Notes under the pieces: model-generated | Database searches by the model: none | The model's input: the letters and a program-made list of their open reading frames with translations, nothing else | What the model was told of the DNA's origin: nothing | NCBI RefSeq assembly: GCF_004341625.1 | Contig: NZ_SLZG01000008.1 | Location: 124,001-188,000, forward strand | Origin: Rhizobium sp. BK376 | GTDB lineage: Bacteria; Pseudomonadota; Alphaproteobacteria; Rhizobiales; Rhizobiaceae | DNA length: 64,000 nucleotides | Direction: 5' to 3' | Translations under genes and position numbers: made by a program | In this document: positions 8,983-17,470 of the stretch, in pieces | Layout of the letters: each line of letters begins with the position of its first letter | How positions within the stretch are numbered: the first letter of the stretch is position 1

Positions 8983-9097
8983 GCGGTCGATAGAGTTTTG
9001 TGCTAGATTCGGCTTGCGGCGGAATTTCAGCCTTAAAAATACCGCAGGCCGAAAATACCGCCGTTGAAGCTGTTGTGGCTTTTGGGGCGAAGAAAAC

Positions 9098-9754
9098 GTG
9101 CGCATCCTGCTTGTCGAAGACGACCAGATTCTCGGATCTTCTCTAAAACGCGCCCTTGAAAAACATGCCTATGGCGTGGACTGGGTGCGCGACGGCGAGG
9201 CGGCGCTCGTTTCGGCCGAGAATTCCGATTTCGTGGCGATGCTGCTCGATATCAATCTTCCGAAGCTGAACGGCATTGCCGTGCTGCAGACCTTGCGGCG
9301 CATGGGCAATCCGTTGCCCGTCATGATGCTGACGGCGCTCGATACCGTCGTCCAGAAGGTCGAGGGCCTCGACCAGGGCGCCGATGATTATATGGGCAAG
9401 CCGTTCGATCTCGATGAGCTTCTCGCCCGCCTCCGCGCACTGATCAGACGCCGGCAAGGCCGTATCGAGCCGATCTTGCGCTCCGGCGATGTCGAGGCTG
9501 ATCCGGCCGCTATGGTCGTTCGCAAGAATGGCAACCAAATCCACATGACCGCCAAGGAATTCCAGCTGCTGAAGCTGCTGATGGAGCGTTGCGGGCGATA
9601 TGTCACGAAGAACGACATAGAATACGCGCTCTATGACGCTGACAGCGCCGTCGAAAGCAACACGACCGAAGTGACGATCTACAATCTCCGCAAGAAGCTC
9701 GGCGCCGAGTTCATCAAATCGATCCGCGGCGTCGGCTACATGATCGAGCGATGA
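9098..9754 (+). CDS. OmpR/PhoB-family response regulator (QseB/TctD-like)
   Basis: The 218-residue protein has a receiver domain (phosphoacceptor Asp51 in LLDINLPKLNG, acidic pair EDD at 7-9, Lys in GKPFDLDEL) and a C-terminal winged helix (about 125-217) ending IKSIRGVGYMIER. It starts at a GTG. Its stop overlaps the start of the kinase gene by four bases (ATGA), so the two form a cognate pair. The next genes on the same strand are the glycosyltransferases, which are candidates for regulation by this system, but no binding site was identified. Confidence 0.93.
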   Translation: MRILLVEDDQILGSSLKRALEKHAYGVDWVRDGEAALVSAENSDFVAMLLDINLPKLNGIAVLQTLRRMGNPLPVMMLTALDTVVQKVEGLDQGADDYMGKPFDLDELLARLRALIRRRQGRIEPILRSGDVEADPAAMVVRKNGNQIHMTAKEFQLLKLLMERCGRYVTKNDIEYALYDADSAVESNTTEVTIYNLRKKLGAEFIKSIRGVGYMIER

Positions 9755-11130
9755 CCAGCACCACGCTCACGCGCAAGCTCTTCCTGCGCATTGCACCGGT
9801 CGTCGTCATCACGATCGCCGTCATCGGCTTCCTCGCGTTCAAGAGCGCCCGGCACGAGATCGACAATATCTACGATGCCCAGCTGATCGACGAGGCGAAC
9901 ATCTTCTGGGGGCTTTTGCAGAGGCCGCTGCAGCGTCCTTCCGACGACCCGTCGCGTCGGATCGACGATATCGATTTCGCCATGGACAATCAGCTTTCAT
10001 TCAACGAGGACGCTGACGACTATGCCGATGCCCATATGATGCGGGCATGGAAGGATGGGCGGATCCGCTTCTACACCAGCAACGCCTTTCCCAAGGAGGT
10101 GCCGGACCAGAAGGTCGGGTTCACGACGCTTACCTATAAGGGACAGCGGTGGCGGGTCTATTCGCTGCCAATCCCGAATACGACCATCGTCATGGAAGTC
10201 GGCGAGAAGCTTGCCTTGCGCCAGACGCTCGTTTCCAACATCCTGCTCAATCTCTCCTATCCGCTGGTAATTCTCATTCCGATCATCGCGTTCCTGATCT
10301 GGCTCGGGATCAACAGCGGTTTGGCGCCGATCCGCGGGCTGGTCCGGCATATCAGGCTGCGCTCGCCCGACGACCTCTCCGCAATCCCGATCGAGGGCCT
10401 GCCGCGCGATCTGCTGCCGCTCGGCAGCTCGATCAACCAGCTCCTCGACAAGCTCAGCCGATCGCTGACGATGGAGCGCCGCTTTTCCGATCTCGCCGCC
10501 CATGAGTTGCGTACGCCGCAGGCGGGCGTGCGGTTGCTCCTGCAGATGCTGCGCGACACGGACGACGACAAGGAGCGGCAGGCGATCATGGCCGATCTCG
10601 TCGCCAGCAACGATCGCGCCATGCATCTGATCGAGCAGCTCCTCCGGCTCGCAAGAGTCAGCCACCATCCGCTGAAGGTCGAGGCCATCCAGGTCTATCA
10701 TCTGGTCGCCTCCATCATCGCCGGCTTCGGCACGATCATTACGGCGAAGAAGCTTGATATCTCTCTTCAAGGGGACGAGGCGGCAAAGGTCCAGGCGGAT
10801 GAGTCCCTGCTGCGCACCATGGTCGGCAACCTCATCGACAATGCTATCAAGTATACGCCGTCGGGAGGCAAGATCGAAATCTCGGTCACGCATCACAATG
10901 GCGAATGCCGCCTTGTCATCAGCGACACAGGCCCCGGCATTCCGGTAGAGCAGCATGAGGCGGTTTTCCAGCGGTTCTACCGGGTGGATACGCTGCAGAC
11001 CGAGGGTGCCGGACTTGGTCTTGCCATCGTCGCCGACATTGCCGGCAGGCTGTCTGCGAAGGTCGATCTGAAGGCGCCGCAATGGGAGCAGGGACTGACG
11101 GTGGACCTGCTCATTCCATCCGCGGCCTGA
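9751..11130 (+). CDS. Sensor histidine kinase, cognate partner of the upstream regulator
   Basis: The 459-residue protein has two membrane helices (about 14-32 and 164-188) around a periplasmic sensor region of about 130 residues rich in Asp, then HisKA with DLAAHELRTPQAG (His251) and HATPase_c with NLIDNAIKYTP, DTGPGIP and GAGLGLAI. It resembles QseC/TctE-type kinases. The acidic periplasmic patch (residues 62-92) could bind divalent cations or cationic peptides, which is inference. It is translated through an ATGA overlap with the regulator. Confidence 0.92.
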   Translation: MTSTTLTRKLFLRIAPVVVITIAVIGFLAFKSARHEIDNIYDAQLIDEANIFWGLLQRPLQRPSDDPSRRIDDIDFAMDNQLSFNEDADDYADAHMMRAWKDGRIRFYTSNAFPKEVPDQKVGFTTLTYKGQRWRVYSLPIPNTTIVMEVGEKLALRQTLVSNILLNLSYPLVILIPIIAFLIWLGINSGLAPIRGLVRHIRLRSPDDLSAIPIEGLPRDLLPLGSSINQLLDKLSRSLTMERRFSDLAAHELRTPQAGVRLLLQMLRDTDDDKERQAIMADLVASNDRAMHLIEQLLRLARVSHHPLKVEAIQVYHLVASIIAGFGTIITAKKLDISLQGDEAAKVQADESLLRTMVGNLIDNAIKYTPSGGKIEISVTHHNGECRLVISDTGPGIPVEQHEAVFQRFYRVDTLQTEGAGLGLAIVADIAGRLSAKVDLKAPQWEQGLTVDLLIPSAA

Positions 11131-11175
11131 CGCTCAGCCCCGCCTCATTTTCGGCTCATCCCGGCTTCATCGCGA

Positions 11176-11190
11176 GTTGCTAGGCGGTCC
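11176..11190 (+). promoter_or_regulatory. Motif GTTGCTAGNNGGTCC, copy 1, upstream of the GT29-like gene
   Basis: The 15-base element is shared with a second copy at 11955-11969. Each copy starts 41 or 42 bases before the start codon of a glycosyltransferase gene. The same distance in both suggests a shared promoter or leader element. Its function is inferred only. Confidence 0.4.
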
Positions 11191-11217
11191 CTATATTCAA
11201 AGCAGGGCGCCGGCGGT

Positions 11218-11835
11218 TTGACGCGCAAGACAATCATCATCATTGGAAACGGACAGCTGTCCCGCGATCTCTCGTCGATCGTCGATGCGGCCGACTTCAC
11301 CATGCGTTTCAACGAGCCGAAAATGTCCATCGGCCTCAGCGGGACGCGAACGGACCTGCTGATGCTCGCGACCTCGAGCAAGCCGATGCAGCGGCGGCTG
11401 GGCGACCGGGCCTTTCTGCAGAGCCCGACATTCATGGCGGCGAAAGAGGTCATGCTTGCCTATCATCCAAGCATCATCCGGGACTATCATCCGAAGCCGA
11501 ACATGCTATCGCGGCTGAAGGGCAGGCGGTCCGACTGGACGACGCGGACGATCGAGCTTGTCGGGTCAGCGGGAAAGGAAATCCGCATCATGCCGCCGCA
11601 TTTCTATCTCGACGGCTGTGCGGAGCTCGGCATCCCTGAGCCTGACATGCGCGAAGTGTTTCCCAGCACCGGCTACTTCGGCATCCGTTATATTCTCAAG
11701 ACTTTTCCGGGCGAGACCTGCGACGTCAAGCTCTGCGGCTTCAGCTGGGAAGGATGGAAGCGCCATGCCTGGGGCGACGAGCGCCGCTGGGTGGAGGACA
11801 AGGTAGCCAGCGGCCGCATCAGTCTGCTCATCTAG
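11218..11835 (+). CDS. GT29 (sialyltransferase)-like glycosyltransferase
   Basis: The 205-residue protein starts IIIIGNGQLSRDLSSIVDAA followed by DFTMRFNEPK, a pattern like the L sialylmotif of family GT29 (V-V-G-N-x-G ... D-x-V-x-R-x-N). It also has FPSTGYFGIRYIL, like the S sialylmotif, and a C-terminal GFSWEGWKRHAWGDERRWV that may match the VS motif region. Similar short proteins are common in rhizobia and are often named urease operon accessory protein, with no urease genes here. The start is a TTG. Donor and acceptor are unknown. The GT25 and deacetylase genes downstream suggest surface glycan work. Confidence 0.65.
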   Translation: MTRKTIIIIGNGQLSRDLSSIVDAADFTMRFNEPKMSIGLSGTRTDLLMLATSSKPMQRRLGDRAFLQSPTFMAAKEVMLAYHPSIIRDYHPKPNMLSRLKGRRSDWTTRTIELVGSAGKEIRIMPPHFYLDGCAELGIPEPDMREVFPSTGYFGIRYILKTFPGETCDVKLCGFSWEGWKRHAWGDERRWVEDKVASGRISLLI

Positions 11836-11954
11836 CGATCCCGTTGGTTTTCATCGTGATTTCAGCCACGCCTCAGCCATGCGCCATCTACGGAATATTA
11901 TAGGCCAGGTTTTCAGTTTCGCTTCACGTTTACCTAAGATGGCAATCATGCCCG

Positions 11955-11969
11955 GTTGCTAGAGGGTCC
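11955..11969 (+). promoter_or_regulatory. Motif GTTGCTAGNNGGTCC, copy 2, upstream of the GT25 gene
   Basis: This is the second copy of the element found at 11176. It starts 41 bases before the GT25 start codon and runs into the left arm of the hairpin at 11965-11990. Confidence 0.4.
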
Positions 11970-11990
11970 TTGTAAGCTATTGCAAGGACC
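11965..11990 (+). promoter_or_regulatory. Leader hairpin covering the GT25 ribosome-binding site
   Basis: GGTCCTTG (11965-11972) is perfectly complementary to CAAGGACC (11983-11990), with a 10-base loop. The AAGGA ribosome site for the ATG at 11996 lies in the right arm. If the transcript includes this leader, the site would be base-paired, so translation could depend on temperature, an sRNA or a bound protein. Confidence 0.45.
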
Positions 11991-11995
11991 TTCAA

Positions 11996-12832
11996 ATGCA
12001 GATTCACGAACTTGATTTCCCGCAAACCGCCCCGCTCGAAAGACGCGGTGAGGTGGTGGATCGGCCCTATGACCGGTCGGTGACAAGCCTGAAGCCGGTG
12101 CGGTCCCTGGAGATCAGGGCTTTCATCGTCCACCTGGACCGTGCCGTCGAGCGCCAGCCGCAAGTCGACAAGCTCATGACCACGCTGCCGGTTCCAGCTG
12201 AGATCATCGAGGCCGTCGACGGGAATGAGTTGACCAAGGCGGAGATCGACCTTTTCTATCGCCGCCATCTGCATCAGCCGCACTATCCTTTCCAGATGAG
12301 CGTCGGCGAAATCGCCTGTTTCCTGTCGCACCGCAAGGCATGGGCAGAGATCGTGAAACAGGACCTTGATGCCGGCTTCGTCATTGAGGACGACGTCGAC
12401 CTGGAGCCTTCCTTTGCCACGGCGTTCGCCGCAGCGAGTGCGTGTCTTGCCCCCGGCGCATTTATTCGCTTCCCGTTCCGGACGGGCAAGGAGCATGGCG
12501 ACAGTCTTCTTATCAACGGCGAGACGAGCGTGATCCAGCCGCGCAGGGTCGGCCTCGGCATGGTGGCGCAGCTGATCAGCCGGGATGCCGCCATTCGGCT
12601 CTTGCAGGCAACGGCTCATTTCGACCGGCCGGTCGACACTCTGGTTCAGATGGGCTGGGTCACGCAGTTGTCGCCGCTCGCCGTATTGCCCGGTGGCGTC
12701 AGCGAAATCTCTTCGCAGCTCGGCGGAAGCACGATCAAGGGGCGCAAGACGCTGACGGAAAAGCTGGCAAAGGAGGTGCTGCGGCCGCTCTATCGCGCGC
12801 GTATCGCCATGCGCTCGACCCGGTTCATCTGA
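11996..12832 (+). CDS. Glycosyltransferase family 25 (LOS/LPS biosynthesis)
   Basis: The 278-residue protein has the GT25 pattern: IRAFIVHLDRAVERQ near residue 39, EIIEAVDG, the conserved GEIACFLSHRKAW segment and the nucleotide-sugar/metal motif FVIEDDVDLE. GT25 enzymes add galactose or related sugars to lipooligosaccharide or lipopolysaccharide cores. About 35 N-terminal residues before the domain are unassigned. The polysaccharide deacetylase gene starts 11 bases after its stop, so they are probably co-transcribed. The leader carries a hairpin over the ribosome site. Confidence 0.88.
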   Translation: MQIHELDFPQTAPLERRGEVVDRPYDRSVTSLKPVRSLEIRAFIVHLDRAVERQPQVDKLMTTLPVPAEIIEAVDGNELTKAEIDLFYRRHLHQPHYPFQMSVGEIACFLSHRKAWAEIVKQDLDAGFVIEDDVDLEPSFATAFAAASACLAPGAFIRFPFRTGKEHGDSLLINGETSVIQPRRVGLGMVAQLISRDAAIRLLQATAHFDRPVDTLVQMGWVTQLSPLAVLPGGVSEISSQLGGSTIKGRKTLTEKLAKEVLRPLYRARIAMRSTRFI

Positions 12833-12842
12833 GAGGCAGCCG

Positions 12843-13544
12843 GTGGCAGTTCCTATTCTGTTGTATCATCAGATCGCGGTGCCGCCTTCAGGACGGACGC
12901 CGTTCAGAAGCATGGTCGTTGATCCCGAGGCCTTTTACCGCCAGATGGAGTGGCTGAAGCGTCTTGGATTTCAGGGTTTGTCGTTGCGGGAGGCGCTGCC
13001 CTATATCGAGGGCGCCAAGCGCGGCAAGGTCGCGGCCATTACCTTCGACGACAGCTACGAGAACGTCTACGACAATGCCTTGCCCGTGCTGCAGGAGTTC
13101 GGCTTTACCGCCACGAACTTTGTCGTCGTCAACCAGATCGGCGGCAGCAATGCATGGGATGCTCCGAACGGCGTCGCCTGGGCGCCATGCATGTCGCTGG
13201 AGCAACTGCGCGACTGGGTCGATCTCGGGCATGAAGTGGGCTCGCACACGCTCGACCACGTCCACCTCCCTGACCTGGCGGTGGAGGAGGCGCGCAAGCA
13301 GATCCTCCAATCACGTGCATTGCTGGAGGAACTGCTCGATGAGGTCGTGTCGTCGTTCTGTTTTCCCTATGGGGACGAAACGCCGCTGGATCGCGTCTTG
13401 GCATATGAGGCGGGTTACCGCGTGGCGACCACCACGCGCCGGGGCAGGGCGCGCCAGGCCGATGATCCCTTCGGATTGCCGCGCGCAACGGTCCGGCGCA
13501 ACGACAGCTGGGTCCATTTCCTCAAGAAATGCCTTGCCGGCTGA
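12843..13544 (+). CDS. Polysaccharide deacetylase (CE4) family protein
   Basis: The 233-residue protein begins with the PILLYHQI motif, then has the CE4 metal/catalytic motif AITFDDSYENVYDNALPVL (Asp-Asp) and the GHEVGSHTLDHVHL motif with the His pair, and later FCFPYGD. It removes N-acetyl groups from a polysaccharide by a metal-dependent mechanism. The start is GTG with GAGAGG upstream. There is no signal peptide, so it is probably cytosolic, acting on a glycan precursor. The adjacent GT25 gene supports a cell-surface glycan pathway. Confidence 0.9.
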   Translation: MAVPILLYHQIAVPPSGRTPFRSMVVDPEAFYRQMEWLKRLGFQGLSLREALPYIEGAKRGKVAAITFDDSYENVYDNALPVLQEFGFTATNFVVVNQIGGSNAWDAPNGVAWAPCMSLEQLRDWVDLGHEVGSHTLDHVHLPDLAVEEARKQILQSRALLEELLDEVVSSFCFPYGDETPLDRVLAYEAGYRVATTTRRGRARQADDPFGLPRATVRRNDSWVHFLKKCLAG

Positions 13545-13546
13545 AA

Positions 13547-13570
13547 TGCCGCGGTAGCTGAACCGCGGCA
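13547..13570. terminator. Convergent terminator hairpin
   Basis: A 9-bp perfect stem TGCCGCGGT/ACCGCGGCA with a 6-base loop lies between the deacetylase gene (plus) and the cysteine peptidase gene (minus). It is likely to serve both strands. There is no strong T-run. Confidence 0.6.
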
Positions 13571-13596
13571 GGAAATGCGAAGCCGATAGTTTCTGA

Positions 13597-14202
13597 TCAG
13601 ACGGCATTCCACATATGCGGATCATCGCTGGATTCGATCTCGATCCAGTGAAGGTCCGTGTGATCCCAGCGTCGGATCGCATTGGTTCTGTTGTCCAGCA
13701 CCATATCGCCATCGTTGGTGCGGATCACGACGACGGCGTGGCCTTCGCCTGATCCGGTTCTTGCGACCGCGAGTCGTACGGCTTTCGCCGAATAACCTGC
13801 AGCCAGAAGCTTTTCCCGCTTCGTTACCGCGTAGTCGTGGCAGCTGCCTTCCGCGGTGTCGGTCTTCCAGACTTCCTGGCCCGGCGGATCGAGGCGCGGT
13901 GCGATCGACGAATTGACCGAGCGGTTGATCGCGGAGATCGTCTCGCGGGCCTCACGGGTCATTTCGACGGTTCGCGGTCCATCTTCTGCCGCGCATTGCT
14001 GCGGCGACGCCATGCAGAACTTGATGTGCGCGAACGGCGCGAGCGTCGGAGCGCCTTCCTTCATGAAGGCCATCTCATGGCTGAGGCCACGCAGCATATA
14101 GGCTGGGCTCGCCGCCATTGCAGGCGTCTGCAATATAGCAAGCGAAACCGATACAGCAATTGCGGGTGCTTTATAGTAAGAACGAAGTATTTGCGGGATC
14201 AT
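13597..14202 (-). CDS. Secreted bacterial transglutaminase-like cysteine peptidase (BTLCP)
   Basis: The 201-residue protein has an N-terminal signal peptide (APAIAVSVSLAILQTPAMAA). The mature domain carries the papain-like triad of the BTLCP family: Cys in EGSCHDYAVTKREKLLAAG, His in GEGHAVVVIRT and Asp in VLDNRTNAI. Family members are periplasmic, are often linked to LapD/LapG-like adhesin processing, and otherwise have unknown targets. The start was set at MIPQILR because GAGGTG sits just upstream. No LapD-like partner is visible nearby. Confidence 0.9.
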   Translation of the reverse strand: MIPQILRSYYKAPAIAVSVSLAILQTPAMAASPAYMLRGLSHEMAFMKEGAPTLAPFAHIKFCMASPQQCAAEDGPRTVEMTREARETISAINRSVNSSIAPRLDPPGQEVWKTDTAEGSCHDYAVTKREKLLAAGYSAKAVRLAVARTGSGEGHAVVVIRTNDGDMVLDNRTNAIRRWDHTDLHWIEIESSDDPHMWNAV

Positions 14203-14512
14203 TTGACACCTCACACCGAATGTAGGTGCAAGATAGCAAGGAGATATTTGGGAACCTTGAGTTCATTCCTTAAAATTTGATCGATCTGTCTATTTTTGGA
14301 GCGTGCCGATATGGCGCAGCGGAACGGCTTCCGATTTCGCTTCCGTTGCCGCAGCGGAAATCCCCGCTTCGAGCGCAGCCATCGACTCCACGACAGACTG
14401 CCCCATCTACTATTCTGATGGTCCGCAACCAGCGACGAGCAGCGAAGCGGACAATATCCCGCTTCAGCCGCTAGGCGCGGGAATTTTCGCAAATCTGGAG
14501 GTTTCGAAAGCC
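14203..14512. other. Intergenic region with divergent promoters
   Basis: The 310 bases separate the cysteine peptidase gene (minus) and the DUF899 gene (plus). They contain the ribosome sites of both genes, including a strong GGAGGT at about 14497 for the DUF899 gene. An open frame across the right half shows no domain or start signal and looks accidental. I see no RNA gene. Confidence 0.5.
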
Positions 14513-15272
14513 ATGACGACATCAACCGAAAACGGAAGATCGACCATGCAGATGCCGCCGGTCGTCTCGCAGCAGGCATGGGAGGCAGCCCGCGAGCTTG
14601 CTCTTGAAGGAAAAGGCCCATACCCGGGCGCGTGACGCATTGGCTGCCGAGCGTCGGCGAATGCCGTGGATGGCCGTCGAGAAAAGCTATGTGTTCGAAG
14701 GGCCTGCCGGCAAAGCAAGTTTGCTTGATCTGTTCGAAGGTCGGCATCAACTGATCGTCTATCGCGCCTTCTTCGAACCGGGCGTACACGGCTGGCCCGA
14801 CCAGGCCTGCCGCGGTTGTTCCATGGTGGCCGACCAGGTCGCTCACCTTGCACATCTGAACGCCCGTGATACCACGCTCGTCTTCGTCTCGCGCGCGCCT
14901 CAGGCGGATATCGCCCGGCTAAAGGCGCGGATGGGCTGGGAGATGCCGTGGTTCACGATCACGGACAGCTTCGATACCGACTTCGATGTGGGCGAGTGGC
15001 ACGGCACGAACGTGTTCTACCGCGACGGCGACCGTATCTTTCGCACCTACTTCATCAACAACCGCGGCGATGAACAAATGGGCGGTACCTGGAACTATCT
15101 CGACATTACGTCGCTTGGCCGGCAGGAGGCCTGGGAAGATTCGCCTCAAGGCTATCCCCAGACCCCAACCCACAAGTGGTGGAACTGGCACGACAGCTAC
15201 GTCCCGGACGCAGCGCCCGACAGGAAATGGGTCGAGGTGTCAGACGCCGGCGAGGCGGCGTTCCGAAACTGA
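14513..15272 (+). pseudogene. DUF899 (thioredoxin-like) family gene with a frameshift near codon 29
   Basis: A strong GGAGGT site precedes ATG 14513. The frame reads MTTSTENGRS then PPVVSQQAWEAARELAL, the usual DUF899 N-terminus. It then runs into a stop at 14635. From about 14598 the downstream frame continues exactly where the family does: LLKEKAHTRARDALAAERRR, then VEKSYVFEGPAGKASLLDLF. Relative to the family spacing, two bases appear to be missing (or one is extra) at about 14597. The 224-residue remainder is otherwise complete. It could only be translated from a weak internal TTG. This is a true recent mutation or a sequencing error. Confidence 0.8.
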
Positions 15273-15289
15273 CGCAGTCGCGTCAGTTT
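15266..15289. terminator. Convergent terminator hairpin
   Basis: A 10-bp perfect stem AAACTGACGC/GCGTCAGTTT with a 4-base loop includes the DUF899 stop codon. It lies between the DUF899 gene (plus) and the dehydrogenase gene (minus). The short T and A runs at the stem ends allow bidirectional use. Confidence 0.7.
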
Positions 15290-15329
15290 GCCTATTCCGG
15301 TGTGCCGATAGCGCAAGAGCTGCGGCAGA

Positions 15330-16202
15330 TTACTTCTTGTCCAGCCTTGCGAGCAGCGAGGATGTATCCCAACGATTGCCGCCCATCTGCTGTACGTCGC
15401 CGTAGAACTGGTCGACGAGGGCTGTTACCGGCAGCTTGGCGCCGTTGCGACGGGCTTCCGTCAGCACGATGTCGAGGTCCTTGCGCATCCAGTCGACGGC
15501 AAAGCCGAAGTCGTATTTGCCCGCATTCATCGTCTTGTGGCGGTTTTCCATCTGCCAGGAACCGGCTGCGCCCTTGGAGATGACGTCGACGACTTTTTCG
15601 ATGTCGAGGCCGGCCTGCTTGCCGAAATGAATGCCTTCGGCAAGGCCCTGAACGACGCCGGCGATGCAGATCTGGTTGATCATCTTGGTCAACTGTCCGG
15701 CGCCGACATCACCCATCAAGCCGACCATGCGCGCATAGGCGTCGATGACGGGCTTTGCCTTTTCGAAGGTCGCTTCATCGCCACCGCACATGACGGTCAG
15801 CACGCCATTCTCCGCCCCGGCCTGGCCACCGGAAACGGGGGCATCGATGAAGCCGCAGCCCTTTTCCTTCGCCGCGGCATGAAGTTCGCGGGCGACTTCG
15901 GCGCTGGCCGTGGTGTTGTCGATCAGGATGGCGCCTGCCTTCATGCCGGACAGGACGCCGTCCTTGCCAACGGTAACGGAACGAAGATCGTCGTCATTGC
16001 CGACGCAGGTAAAGACGAAGTCGGCGCCTTCGGCGGCCGCAGCCGGCGTCGCAGCGGATTTGCCGCCATACTGCTTGACCCACTGTTCGGCCTTGGCGGC
16101 AGTGCGGTTATAGACCGTCACCTCGTGCCCGCCCTTGACCATCAGGTGCCCCGCCATCGGATAGCCCATGACACCCATGCCGATAAAAGCGACTTTCGCC
16201 AT
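15330..16202 (-). CDS. NAD(P)-dependent beta-hydroxyacid dehydrogenase (HIBADH/GarR family)
   Basis: The 290-residue protein has the N-terminal Rossmann motif VAFIGMGVMGYPMAGHL, the substrate segment FIDAPVSGGQAGAENG and the catalytic Lys173 in GAGQLTKMINQ. Such enzymes oxidise 3-hydroxyisobutyrate, tartronate semialdehyde, 6-phosphogluconate-like or short succinic-semialdehyde-type substrates. The exact one cannot be told from sequence. The start is supported by AAGGAG a few bases upstream. It is divergent from the sulfonate operon. Confidence 0.9.
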   Translation of the reverse strand: MAKVAFIGMGVMGYPMAGHLMVKGGHEVTVYNRTAAKAEQWVKQYGGKSAATPAAAAEGADFVFTCVGNDDDLRSVTVGKDGVLSGMKAGAILIDNTTASAEVARELHAAAKEKGCGFIDAPVSGGQAGAENGVLTVMCGGDEATFEKAKPVIDAYARMVGLMGDVGAGQLTKMINQICIAGVVQGLAEGIHFGKQAGLDIEKVVDVISKGAAGSWQMENRHKTMNAGKYDFGFAVDWMRKDLDIVLTEARRNGAKLPVTALVDQFYGDVQQMGGNRWDTSSLLARLDKK

Positions 16203-16467
16203 TCCATATCTCCTTCGAAGCCTTTGCGAGAGGCTTAGCCGAAAGGGGCTGGAGACGAAAGTGCGATTTCCTGTCCGACTGGCCTGCCACGCGAAACATG
16301 GAAGAGAATTTTGCGATTGAGACTCAAGGCGGAATTCAATTTCACAGAATTGGCTAAAATTCACAAATTCTATTGTCGATATAATCCATAGATTTTGAAA
16401 CCCTGTACTCGTGACAAGCCGTCGCGGTGATCGCAGCGCTTCGGCCGCAACGGGAAAGGGGACTTTC
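16203..16467 (+). promoter_or_regulatory. Divergent promoter region of the ssu operon
   Basis: The 265-base gap is clearly more AT-rich than the flanks around 16315-16400. It holds partly symmetrical AT-rich pairs such as AGAATT...AATTCT and CTAT...ATAG, as expected for a regulated promoter with LysR-type sites. No specific operator can be assigned. Confidence 0.4.
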
Positions 16468-17436
16468 ATGATTTCGCGCAGGCAAACGCTTGGTCTTTTC
16501 GGTGCCGCGGCTTCTGCCGCTCTCTTGCCCTCTATCCGTCCGGCGCGCGCTGCCGTTGCGACGACTTTCCGGATCGGCTGGCAGAAGAATGGCGTACTGG
16601 CACTCGCCAATCGCAAGGGTGCGCTGGAAAAGAGGCTCGCCGACCGGGGGATTTCCGTCGAGTGGTCCGAGTTCACGTCCGGTCCGCCGCTTCTGGAAGC
16701 GCTCGGCGCCGGTGCGCTCGATTTCGGTGCGACAGGCGACGTGCCGCCACTCTTTGCCCAGGCGGCCAACGGAAATCTGCTCTATGTCGGCCTTTACAAG
16801 GGCAGCCCGGAGGGGTCGGCGATATTGGTTCGCAAGGATTCGCCGATCCAGTCGCTTGCCGATCTCGAGGGAAAGAAGCTGGCGTTCAAGCGCGGATCGA
16901 GCGCGCATAACGTTGCCGTCAAGGCGCTGCGCAAGGGCGGATTGAAGCCCGAAGATGTCCAGCAGATCGACCTTGCGCCGCCGGACGCGGCAGCCGCCTT
17001 CAAGACCGGCAGCATCGATGCCTGGTCGATCTGGGATCCTTACCTTGCCATCGCGGAGGTGGATCCGGATACGCGCATTCTTGCGACCGCTCGCGGCATC
17101 GTCGATTCCTACAGCTTCTTCCTGGCGAATGGCGATTTCACCAAGGCCAATCCACAGGTCATCACCGATGTCATCGATGAATTGGCCAAGGTGGGCAAGA
17201 TCGCGCAGTCGAACCTCGACGATACCACGACCGCGCTTGCCCAGTTGACCGGCGTTCCGGCAGACGTCACGCGCATCACGCTGACCCGTCCGGGTGCCGA
17301 TCTCGGCAGCGTCTCGACCATCACCGACGATGCGGTCGCCTATCAACAGGGCCTTGCGGACGAATTCTATGCACTCGGGATCGTGCCGAAGAAGCTGAAG
17401 ATCGGCGATGTCATCTGGCATCAGAAGGCCAGCTGA
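16468..17436 (+). CDS. ssuA: Aliphatic sulfonate ABC transporter, substrate-binding protein
   Basis: The 322-residue protein begins MISRRQTLGLFGAAASAALL, a Tat-like or Sec signal with a twin arginine, cleaved after ARA. The mature protein has the SsuA/TauA pattern: FRIGWQKNGVLALA, LDFGATGDVPPLFAQA and WSIWDPYLAIAE. It binds sulfonates in the periplasm and hands them to SsuC/SsuB. It is the first gene of an ssuA-ssuD-ssuC-ssuB operon. The ATG was placed at the twin-arginine signal rather than at upstream in-frame starts. Confidence 0.93.
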   Translation: MISRRQTLGLFGAAASAALLPSIRPARAAVATTFRIGWQKNGVLALANRKGALEKRLADRGISVEWSEFTSGPPLLEALGAGALDFGATGDVPPLFAQAANGNLLYVGLYKGSPEGSAILVRKDSPIQSLADLEGKKLAFKRGSSAHNVAVKALRKGGLKPEDVQQIDLAPPDAAAAFKTGSIDAWSIWDPYLAIAEVDPDTRILATARGIVDSYSFFLANGDFTKANPQVITDVIDELAKVGKIAQSNLDDTTTALAQLTGVPADVTRITLTRPGADLGSVSTITDDAVAYQQGLADEFYALGIVPKKLKIGDVIWHQKAS

Positions 17437-17470
17437 TCGTTTCCCTGACCACGGAGAGAGGACAAAGACC

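Noticed and set aside
14303..14512. Open frame upstream of the DUF899 start
   Set aside because: It is merely open; the ribosome site at 14497 and family length place the start at 14513.
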